The notes beneath the pieces are model-generated. The model was not told the origin of the DNA. It saw only the letters and a list, made by a program, of their open reading frames with translations, and searched no databases. Source: Hepsetus odoe (lineage: Eukaryota > Chordata > Actinopteri > Characiformes > Hepsetidae). From it: 64,000 nucleotides of DNA. A program made the position numbers and the translations under genes. Position 1 is the stretch's first letter; each line of letters begins with the position of its first letter. The DNA lies in contig CM029367.1 of NCBI GenBank assembly GCA_017165825.1, positions 11,299,183 through 11,363,182 on the forward strand. The letters are read 5' to 3'. Shown here piece after piece: positions 33,968-43,196 of the stretch.

Positions 33968-34518
33968 CAGTACTGTGCAAAAGTTTTAGGCAGGTGTGGA
34001 AAAAATGCTGTAAACAAAGAATGCTTTCAAAAATGGAAGTGTTAATCATTTACTTTCATCAGTCAACAAAATGCAGTGAATGAACAAAAGAGAAATCTAA
34101 ATCAAATCAATATTTGGTGTGACCACCCTTTGCCTTCAAAACAGCATCAATTCTTCTAGGTACACTTGCACACAGTTTTTGAAGGAACTCGGCTGGTAGG
34201 TTGTTCCAGACATCTTGGAGAACTAACCACAGATCTTCTGTGGATGTAGGCTTCCTCACATCCTTCTGTCTCTTCATGTAATCCAGACACACTGGATGAT
34301 GTTGAGATCAGGGCTCTGTGGGGGCCAGAAGAACTGATGCTGGTTTGAAGGCAAAAGGTAGTAACACCAAATACTGATTTGATTTAGATTTTTATTTTGT
34401 TCACTCACTTTGCATTTTGTAAATTGATAAAAATGAACAATCATTATTTATATTTCTGAAAGCGTTCGTTGTTTACAGCATTTTTTCCACACCTGCCTAA
34501 AACTTTTGCACAGTGCTG
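33968..34518 (-). mobile_element. Fold-back Tc1 derivative, copy B
   Basis: The copy is 551 bp, the same element as the one at 28477-28959 but with about 70 more central bases. The minus-strand frame 34292-34107 encodes the last 60 residues of a Tc1 transposase (STEDLWLVLQDVWNNLPAEF, ending GGHTKY). The right arm is an inverted copy of the left arm, so the transposase 5' half has been replaced by a second copy of the 3' end. Confidence 0.8.
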
Positions 34519-34725
34519 TATATGTGCACTTTGTAAGTTTACAGTGATGGTCGATGGGCAATAATAATGTCAATTCTAAACTTACGAACGTATAGAAAAG
34601 ATGTTGAAGTGAATTCTGAACTCACCAAATATTTACTAGGACACAGCTGATGGAGAGGAAGAGTTATGGTGGTGGAAGAGCTGCAAGAGTTGCCACTTTC
34701 TTGTCAGCTTGAAGGTCCATTTTTA

Positions 34726-35686
34726 CAGTACTCACAGAAGTGAGTACACCCCTCACATTTTTGTAAATATGTTATTATATCTTTTCATGGGACAACACTG
34801 AAGATATGACATTTTGATACAATGTAAAGTTGTCAGTGTACAGCTTGTATAACCGTGTAAATTTGCTGTCCCAGTGGATTACTGGAACCATGTCCTGTGG
34901 TCTGATGAGACAAAGATGAACTTATTTGGTTCAGATGGTGTCAAGTGTGTGCGGCGGCAACCAGGTGAGGAGTACAAAGACAAGTGTGCCTTGCCTACAG
35001 TGAAGCATGTTCGTGGGAGTGTCATGGTTTGGAGCTGCATGAGTGCTGCTGGCACTGGGGAGCTACAGTTCACTCAGGGAACCATGAATGCCATCATGAT
35101 CTGTGACATACTGAAGCAGAGCATGATCCCCTTCCTTTGGAAACTGGGCCACGACCCCAAACACACCTCCAAGACGACCACTGCCCTGCTAAAGAAACTG
35201 AGGGTGAAGGTGCTGGACTGGCCGAGCATGTCTCCAGACCCAAACCCTATTAAGCATTTGTGGGGCATCCTTAAATGGAAGGTGGAGGAGCGCAAGGTCT
35301 CTAACATCCACCAGCTCCATGATGTCGTCATGGAGAAGTGGAAGAGGATTCCAGTGGCAACCTGTGAAGCTCCAGTGAACTCCATGCCCAAGAGAGTTAA
35401 GGCAGTGCTGGAAAATAATGGTGGCCACACAAAATATTTACACTTTGGGCACAATGTGGGCATTTTTCACTTAGGGGTGTACTCACTTTTGTTACCAGTG
35501 GTTTAGACATTAATGGCTGTGTGATGAGTTATTTTGAGGGGACAGCAAATTTACACCGTTATACAAGCTGTACACGGACTACTTCACATTGTATCAAAGT
35601 GTCATATCTTCAGTGTTGTCCCATCAAAAGATATAATAACATTTTTACATAAATGTGAAGAGTGTACTCACTTTTGTGAGATACTG
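34726..35686 (+). mobile_element. Internally deleted Tc1/mariner element with long inverted repeats
   Basis: The element is about 961 bp, bounded by TA dinucleotides (34724-34725 and 35687-35688). Inverted ends extend about 150 bp: the left CAGTACTCACAGAAGTGAGT is mirrored at the right end, and the match continues to GTAAATTTGCTGTCCC at 34857-34872 on the left. Full-length relatives are about 1.6 kb, so roughly the N-terminal half of the transposase gene is missing here. Confidence 0.88.
34874..35428 (+). pseudogene. Tc1 transposase, C-terminal part only
   Basis: The reading frame starts abruptly at the deletion and encodes the catalytic half of a DD34E transposase: VLWSDETKMNLFG (first Asp kept), the DPKHTSK motif and NPIKHLWG, ending GGHTKY. 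Relative to family consensus, the second catalytic Asp (two residues before the D of DPKHT) is Gly, and the final catalytic Glu of NPIEHLW is Lys. With no DNA-binding domain and two catalytic residues replaced, it cannot be active. The frame runs on to 35506 without a stop, but the family's usual end is near GGHTKY. Confidence 0.9.
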
Positions 35687-35794
35687 TATAAGTGTGACGA
35701 GCTCTTCATCACAGCAGATATTCAGCAGTGAAGGACTCACAGGACTTCATCACTGTCCCAGGATGCTCTAAAAGCTCAAAAAAGATAACATGCT

Positions 35795-35820
35795 TTTTTT
35801 TTTTTTTTTTTTTTTTTTTT
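35795..35820. repeat. Poly-T run of 26
   Basis: A homopolymer in the intergenic region. No adjacent retrotransposon body was recognised. Confidence 0.9.
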
Positions 35821-36993
35821 CAAGAAATCTGAAGAAGCTTAAAAACTTGTAGGTTATAGATAATGTAATCAATTAAAGACCTAATGTTTTTTTATTGCAG
35901 ATATTTGTAAGCAAGACTAGGCCAATATTTTGAACATTGTTAAGAATCAAGACGTATATTAATGGCAGACAATATTTATATACTTGCTCCTGAGTTTAGC
36001 AATGTGGATGATATAATGGCAGCATTTACTTTTACATTATGTTTTATTTTCACAAAAACTGGGAAAACAACTTGTTATTTCTGTAAGAAGTATATTTCAC
36101 AAAGCAGGATACTGTTTACCTGAATGGTGCTGCACACTGTGAAACAACTTCACTCACTTTTGCAACTTCCCTCACTCAGGCCTTTAGTTTCAGCTTGCAA
36201 ACCCTCTGATGGCACTTACATTTTGCACCAAACGACCCAGAGCATAATTCTGCACAGATTTAGCTCTAGGCCCTCTTTGCCAGACATGGTTTAAAGCCTG
36301 CTCAGATCCTGTTTCCACTCTGCTGGTCTGAAAGGAAATTTGCCAAAGACAGTCTATTTTACTGAGGATGCATGATATCACAGCCACACAAATGACTTCT
36401 ATGTGAAGGTGGTTTACAGGCACATTGGGGTAGAAAGGCTCAGAGTTAAGCTTTTCTGCTCCTCTAGCTTTTTCTTTTGGCGAAGAAGAAAATAATTCAT
36501 GGATGGTTTTGGGTTTCATGATCTGTGCAATGCTATGTTGAGAATATAATGTCCAAATCCATAGCTAAGGCTGCCAAAAGAATCCTAGATTTAATTTCAA
36601 TTCTAAGCACACATGCTAGCCCACTGATGTCCCAAGAAATATAGAAGATGTGGGCGAGCTTAGCAGGGAATTTGGTCATGATAGAGACAAGAAAGGCTAT
36701 TTTTTTAAAAGGTTTTGATCAATTAGAGTGTACGAGAGGGAGCTCAGTGTTATCACTGAATAAGAACTAGGTAATGGGGTTACTTTTCCAAAATGAATGA
36801 TATATCCCTCTACTGACATTACTATAGTTCAGTATTCAAATCAATATTCATTAGTCATTTTTACAGTGAAAACTTGTTGAATTTGTTGCTATCCTACATT
36901 AAATAAACAACTTGGTGTGTTCTGAACAAGTGCACACAGAGGAGAGCCTGTGTAGGAGGTGTATAGGCTGCACACATGCAACACTTTCCTTGT

Positions 36994-37318
36994 TTATGGC
37001 CTAGTGGTTAGGGATTTGCCTTTTTGGGGATTTGTGGGTTCGATTCCCTCACCAGTAGGATGCCCTGAAGTACCCTTGAGCAAGGTACCATCACTGCTCC
37101 CCAGGAACTTTGTGTTGTGTTGTGCTGTGCTGATTTCTTAGGTAAGGTGGTCCAGATTTGTTGATATGGCTTAGGACAGTAAGCTTCACATAGTCAAGGT
37201 ACCGTCCCTGTCACTGCTCCCCGGGTGCTTTCAATAGCTGCCCCCTGCTGCACGTGTGTGTATATGGGTGAAACGCAGAGGTTGAATTTTCTTTGTGTTA
37301 TGCTGTGCTGCGTTTCAC
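36994..37318 (+). repeat. Rearranged SINE copy split by duplicated flanking sequence
   Basis: A SINE head and part of the body (36994-37105, GGTTCGATTCCCTCACC) is followed by 37137-37197, which nearly repeats 31465-31525 (GATTTGTTGATATGGCTTAG). A second SINE body and tail follow at 37198-37318 (AAGGTACCGTCCCTGTCACT). Confidence 0.75.
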
Positions 37319-37319
37319 A

Positions 37320-37410
37320 TCCATGCATTCATTATCTAAGCCTCTATTCCCAACCAGGGTTCCAGGAGGTGCTCATAGGGCAAATGGTAGAGAGACACCC
37401 TGTTCCAGCA
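37320..37410 (-). repeat. Truncated copy of the V-SINE tail at 37765
   Basis: CATGCATTCATTATCTAAGC and AACCAGGGTTCCAGGAGGTG are shared with 37768-37815. A short segment present in the longer copy is missing here. Confidence 0.7.
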
Positions 37411-37764
37411 AGTTCAGTCACTTTCACTTTCACTTCAAATGTTCAAACATATGTATATGAGGGAGTTTGTCCCCCCTCTGTAACAGTGAAACCCTCTACT
37501 ACCCTGGGAAAGGAAGACTAGATATTGGAAATGCCACAAGAGCATTAGTGATCACAAATCCCACCCCAACTCATTCCAGAAATGAAGGAAAGACCAGCTC
37601 CACTGCTCCACAGCCCAGTGCCGAAGAGCTTTATTGGCATTAGTGTCTCCTCCAGAGCCTCTTTTCTACTGGCTCTGCTTATCTATGGGGTTTAAAGAAA
37701 CTGTGTGCATGTGTACATTCAATAGGATTTCCACAGATTGTATAAATGTCTTTTAAAATTCATC

Positions 37765-38085
37765 CATGCATTCATTATCTAAGCCTCTTATCCCAACCAG
37801 GGTTCCAGGAGGTGCTGGAGTCTATCCCAGTGCTCATAGGGCAAATGGCAGAGAGACACCCTGTTCCTACAAGTTCAGTCACTTGCAGGGCAGACACACA
37901 AACACACACACAGACATCTGGGCAGAAATTTAGCATCAGTCTACCTGATGTGCATGCCTTCGGAGTGTGGGAGGAAATCCATGCAGACACAGAAGGAACA
38001 TGCAAACTCCAAATAGAAAGGACTCTGCCATCCTGCCTGGAAATCAAACCCAGAAACTTCTTGATGCGAGGCAACACAATGTAAA
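37765..38085 (-). repeat. V-SINE/DANA-like SINE, minus strand, complete
   Basis: Reading the minus strand: a decayed tRNA-like head near 38085, GAGTTTGCATGTTCC, then GGACTCC- and AACTGAACTT-type text, ending in TTAGATAATGAATGCATGG. The sense order is the same as at 32200-32425. Confidence 0.65.
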
Positions 38086-38319
38086 AAAAAGATAACAACA
38101 TGTAAAATGTGAAAATACAGCAGTAAAAACATAAAAAGACATTCAGATTGGTTTGATTTGAAGTATTCAGTTTGAGAAATGTACCTGATCAGAATTGATG
38201 ATGTTGATAGGAGCCAGACGTCTGAGGCATTGTTGCTACTGAAAGGTAGATCAGAAAATTAGTACATTAGAAGGCTTGTTTTAGCACATATTTATGTTAG
38301 GTTTTTCACATAGAACATA

Positions 38320-39200
38320 CATGCCTGACCAAAATAAACCCAAGTGACACATTGTCTTAAACTACACTGAACAACCTTTAGATTAGATCACGGCATGTGC
38401 TCACCATGGTATCGTTTCCATGAGTTTATGCAATGTCAACATTAATTTCTTTCCTGAGTTGCAATCAGATTTCACCAAGAGCTTGTACTGATGATGGGAG
38501 AGTCAGACTGTTGTGTAAAGTCTTCTTCAACACATCGCAAAGATTCTCAATGGGGTTAAGGTGTGGATGCCGCGGTGGCCAATCCTTGTGTGAAAGCAAA
38601 CACTCCCTGAACCACTTTTTCACAACTTAAGCCCAATGAACCCTGGCGTTGTCATCCTGGAATATGCCTGGACCATCAGGGAAGAAAGAACTCTGAAAGT
38701 GACCAGCTGCCTCTCCAAGCATGTCTGGGAGGCACTATGCATGATGGGTACACTCTTTTCCAGATTCCTGATTACAGGGACAGTCCTCCTGGAGCAACCT
38801 GGGGTTAAGCATCTTGACCCCAGATTTTTGAGCAATCGATAAAGGTCATGTGGTCTGGTGAGTCCAGATTTACTCTGGGGGTGGGATTCGACCCTGTGAC
38901 CTCTTGGTCCACATGCGAGTATCCTACCACTAGACCACCACCAAGTCACTTCATCCACTTCTCTTCTTACCCTAAAGTGCCCATCACTCTGGAACAGAGT
39001 AAATCTGGACTCACCAGACCACATGACCTTCCATTGCTCAAAAATCTATATGCTTCATTATTAAAGTTCTTTTTTTCCTTACATTTCTTGTTTGAACATC
39101 TTACTTCACCACTATTCTTCCAGGCTTTAATAAAACCCTGTTTTAGTAGTTTCAGCATAGATAGTTGCATAGTTAAGGTGAAAGTTTTAGTCAGGCAGTG
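38320..39200 (-). mobile_element. Broken Tc1 element with a SINE and templated sequence inside
   Basis: The ends ATGCCTGACCAAAATAAAC (left, after TA at 38318-38319) and CTTTCACCT...AGTCAGGCAGTG mirrored at the right (before TA at 39201-39202) are matching inverted ends. Minus-strand transposase pieces are visible: near 39024 a frame starts MWSGESRFTLFQSDGHFRVR (the first catalytic Asp of WSDES is Gly), and at about 38640 DNA corresponds to the second Asp block. A second SINE family interrupts it at 38765-38944. Confidence 0.75.
38765..38944 (-). repeat. Second SINE family, split by an inverted Tc1 fragment
   Basis: The SINE parts are 38765-38820 (TGATTACAGGGACAGTCCTC) and 38877-38944 (GGGTGGGATTCGACCCTGTG, TATCCTACCACTAGACCACC). 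The 55 bp between them come from the host Tc1, in inverted orientation. Confidence 0.75.
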
Positions 39201-39246
39201 TATTTTTTTTTTAAACCACTGGTACAGAGAGGTTGTAGGCCCAAGG

Positions 39247-39722
39247 GTGAAAAAGTGAAAGTGACAATTTGTCATCATGAAAACACCACAGCAAAGCACA
39301 CAATGAACCACAACAAAACACCTTCCTGTATTTCACCCATCACACCTTAGTGAAGCAGTGGGCAGCCATATCCAGCACCTGGGCAGCAGTGTTGGGCACG
39401 GTATCTTTCTCAAGGGTTCTTTAGGGTAACCACTGGTCTGGGACTCGAACCAACGACCTTCAGGGGCAGCAGTGGTCTAGTGTTCAGGGACTAGGCCAGG
39501 GGATCGGAAGGTTTGTCAAGGGTTTGTACCCCAGACCAGTGGGTTGCCTTGAGATACCCTTGAACAAGGTACTGTCCCCATCATTGCTCTCTGGGTACAG
39601 GATATGTCTTCTGCTGTCCCTTCTGCTGTACGTGTGCGTGTAAAAACAGAGGCTGTGGTTCACTATGACAGCTAGTCACTTTCACTTTCACCTATCCTCT
39701 AACCACTAGTCCAGCGCTGCCT
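39247..39722 (-). repeat. Minus-strand SINE (family 1) interrupted by a plus-strand SINE
   Basis: The 3' and middle parts lie at 39247-39460 (GTGAAAGTGACAATTTGTCA through CGAACCAACGACCTT). The head resumes at 39692-39722 (TATCCTCTAACCACTAGTCC). Confidence 0.78.
39461..39691 (+). repeat. Plus-strand SINE (family 1) nested inside a minus-strand copy
   Basis: A complete copy from AGGGGCAGCAGTGGTCTAGT to AGTCACTTTCACTTTCAC. It separates two halves of an opposite-strand relative. Confidence 0.8.
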
Positions 39723-40019
39723 CAGTCCTGCCTCACTGGAGGCTGACAGTGCCATTTCATCACAAAGCAAGATCACTGCTTTAGCCTTAAGCCGAGGATG
39801 GTCCAGTCAGCTGCTTTCTCACTGAACTGGGCTTAAATTACGTGGTTTAAGTGAGAAACCCTGCTTTGTGAGAAACACCCCTGATTTCCACCCCAAACCC
39901 AGTAAAGAAACCTCCCTGCAGCACACTACCCCACAGCTGCGTGTGTTATTCATACAGTTTACTCAGAATGTTTAGTTTGATTTATAAATCATGAGGAAAA
40001 CTGGGTTAAAGAGGCACTA

Positions 40020-40548
40020 ATGTAGACTGAAGCAGAGAGGGGTGCGCGCGGCGCTGCTTCCTGTGTGAAGCGCTGAGGGAGGAGCGCTGGAGGAGTCCGT
40101 TCGCTTCACTGTTTGTGTTTATCAGTGTGTATGACTTCTCTAGACGCGGAGCTTCACTTCTGACTCCGCAAAGAGTGTGAAGACGGATTACGGTCCACAG
40201 AAATACGCCGAACCCCGCTCCACACCTCAGCGGTTTAGCCCCTCACAGCAGCCCGAGTGAGTAGCCGCGCTGCCGCTAGCAGGCTAGCAGCTCCGAGGGC
40301 CACAGCCCGTGTCAGGAGGCGGCCTTAACTTCATTTATTAACACGAACACTGACCTTTTCAGACAGAGCTTCTAGCTAAGAAGCAACGTTGCTGAAAACG
40401 TCTCGACAGCCCGAGAATGTACGCCAGAAAAGTTAGCAAGGAACCTTAGCTTAGCGGCTAGTTAACGCAGGCTGTTAGCCGGAGAGCTAGCTGTCAGAAA
40501 ACAGCTGCCAACGGTGGATGCTTCTAAGTTACGGGAACAGGTCCCACA
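40020..40548 (+). promoter_or_regulatory. micu1: GC-rich promoter and probable non-coding exon 1 of micu1
   Basis: This is the only CpG-rich block upstream of the micu1 coding exons. It contains GCGCGCGGCGC at about 40044 and many GCTAGC-like motifs, and it lies between SINE-filled sequence and a plain intron. Human MICU1 also has a non-coding first exon. Two candidate donors are visible: GA|GTGAGT at 40257 and CA|GTGAGT at 40549. Joined to the coding exon (which adds one C before the ATG), the first would put G at position -3 and the second C, so the first gives the better start context. An ETS-like TTCC core is at about 40050. No TATA box is evident. The start site and the choice of donor are unproven. 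Confidence 0.55.
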
Positions 40549-42911
40549 GTGAGTGGTGGCTGTATATTTAGTCAGAAGGGTCTTTTAAAGCTGTGTCAAC
40601 GTAGTAAACACTGTTGTTTTGATTTCTGAGCTGGACTGCCCTGGTAGAGCTAATGGGATAAATCAGGAAATTAACCGTTTGGGTGTTGTGATCAGTGGCA
40701 TCCAAACACTGAACTGATCTCTTTTCGTCCTTTATTCATGAAATACATGCTGCTGATTCGGCTGTCATCCTTCATGACTAGATCTGCTCGTCATGTCAAC
40801 ATAGACAGCGGCACTGCTGGGAAACTTTCCCTTTTAGGATAAACTACAAGCACAACATTCAGTACCGTGATGCAGAATTAGTCCTGATTAACTTGGCTGA
40901 GTGCAGTGCAGTTGCTTTGTATGCGCCTGTGGCACTGCTTGCTCTTGCTTGATGTCAGAAGTAAAAAATATCATCTTGTGTTGTGAAAAGTTCTTGAGGT
41001 ATTGAGATGCTGCTATACCGTCCTTCTTATACAACAGACTGTAAGCAAGCTCTTCTCACGTACTGTGGAGTAAAACAATGTTCAAATGACGGACACTATA
41101 AAGCTTCCATCGTGCCGCTATTAAAATAACGAAGCAAAAAAAAATTCCAAAAAGTTCAGCTGATTTAATGTCTCATTTGCTTTAAATGCAGGCTGACAGT
41201 TTGTTGTTTTAGTGATTTTGTGCACAGTGTGCTTTTCTCTGATAAAAGCAATGCTTGAAGAACAGACTACTGCCAATAGACCTTTGAGGTGGCTTACATC
41301 GTGCTGAGTGAAGGGGGTAAGAGAGCAAAAGAGTTGTGCACTCTTGAGCTTTTGGCCATTGATGGCATTATGATCACGGAGGTTTGAACTCAACTCCCAA
41401 CGTTAGGGTTCACACTAAAATACTTGCCACCTGGGAGCCCATATGAGATATGATATGATATATCTATATATATATTTCCCAGCCTAGATGGTGTGGGTGA
41501 TGGTGTGTTTGGTAATGAAATGATTGCTTCCTTCTTCTTGGGCCTCTTGGGCTCTATATCAGTTCATGATTTAGATTTTTTTTAAGCCCAGCATCGTCCA
41601 ACTGTTTTCGAAAAGGGAAATTATAGGTTCTGTAAGATATTCTGTGGTTTGGAGTCATTACTCATTGGAGAGAGCCTTTTATCTGGTACCTTTACCGTTT
41701 GAGGTCATTTGCTTTTGGCCTGAAGCTGGCAAATGTGCAATATGCATTTAAGAATATTTGCAGTGAAGAAAAGTGAGCAGTAATGCTTTTGAAAACGGAA
41801 AGCACTGAAAAGCTCATTTTAGTTCGGCTCTGTTTTCAGCTAATGGTTCAGATAAAGACTTGGCAATGATGAGTTGGTTCCACATAATTTTTAAACCTAA
41901 AAGGCTTTTTAAAATTTAAATCTCAAATACATACTTTCTTTAATGAAAGGTTTACACAGACTTAATTGTTTTACTCTTTTTTCAAAAGCTTTTCAGTTTC
42001 CTAAGCTGCTATAAATAGAATTGGTTCATTTCTGGAATTTCTGAAAAGCCATAATAATTTTCTGTACCATTTGCAAAGTCTGTATAAATGTTATTGCATT
42101 TGAGATTTTTTAGCGTACTAGTGCAGTTTTACAACTCCTGTTTGCACAACCAATGTCAAATTTCCTGGCTCACATGATAGTTTAAAATGGTGGGAAAAAA
42201 TATCAAAGAATACTGCATGAAGCTCAGGGTTGCCAATGTCTCAGAATTAGTGATGGACAGTGATGTTCGGGGGTAGGGATGGGTGTGTGGCTATACTTTT
42301 TTATTGATATACAGTTTGTGCAAAAGTATTTTTATGCCTGTCAGAATATCTTGTCTTATCTGTCTTATTCAAAATTTTGACCTTCAGAAAGCCTAGAAAG
42401 CTATTCCTCAACAACACATGCAAAAATACAAGAAAGTTTGGCTCTTTGGAGGCTCAAGACTTTTAAACAGTATTGTACTTTCTTTTTTACTTCTGAAATA
42501 ATGATTCATTTATTACTACTTTTATTGTATGCACATTGGGGCTCGTTCACAGCCCATCCTTCAGTCTTTGCAACAAGTACAAAAAACAAATGTCACAGTG
42601 ATGGCAGAATTGTATTGCTGGCTGAATAATATGATAGAAAAGAGTACATTCAAAGCTATGAAGTAGAAAAGCAGTATTAGCTGCCAGATCGAATAATTCT
42701 ACTTCAGGATTTGAAGTTTTACAATGGCATCTGAGCAAGTGTTTCAGCAGTACTGCATGATGTGGAATATTTGAGCCAGAGTTATACATTGCAAGATGAG
42801 TTGTGTTGAAAGGGGCTTAATAACAATATTATGATTAGGAAGTATTTGTATAAGACGCACATAGTAGATTGGGGCCAGTTTCCTCACAAGGGGGCAATTG
42901 TTACTTTATTG

Positions 42912-43196
42912 AGGCAGCAGTGACCTAGTGTTTAGAGATTAGGCCCCGAGATCGGAAGGTCGTTTGGTTCAAATCCCGGACGAGTAAATTGCCCCGAGGT
43001 GCCCTTGAGCAAGGTATCATCCCCAGCACTGTTCCCTGTGTAATGTATGTATGGCTGGCCACTGCCGCATGGGGTGTGCGAGTGTGTGTATGCGCGCGTG
43101 TGTGTGTGTGTATGTGTGTGTGGTTTAAAGGATGTAAAGGATGCATTTCGTTGGGGTTCATTGTTTGTTCACAATGACAAATAGTCATTTTCACCT
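42912..43196 (+). repeat. tRNA-derived SINE (family 1) in micu1 intron 1, with internal GT repeat
   Basis: The head is AGGCAGCAGTGACCTAGTGT with B box GGTTCAAATCCC. The tail ACAAATAGTCATTTTCACC is intact. A GT/GC repeat (43077-43121) expanded within the body. Confidence 0.8.

Larger units (their letters stand above)
18121..40019. other. Intergenic interval between mcu and micu1, rich in transposable elements
   Basis: No cellular gene was recognised in about 22 kb. The elements listed separately occupy a large share of it. Stretches without a recognised feature include 19.3-20.9, 21.5-22.5, 22.7-23.1, 27.7-28.4, 29.2-30.9, 32.5-33.4 and 35.7-36.9 kb. A block with poly-pyrimidine and repeat-like ends at about 19.8-20.35 kb may be another old transposon but could not be classified. 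Confidence 0.6.

Noticed and set aside
38848..39258. Plus-strand frame starting like a Tc1 transposase (MWSGESRFTL)
   Set aside because: It begins in the inverted 55-bp copy and then runs through SINE and antisense Tc1. The genuine transposase remnants are on the minus strand.
18121..40019. An additional gene between mcu and micu1
   Set aside because: Every frame with recognisable protein similarity belongs to a transposable element. The remaining frames are short and without motif.
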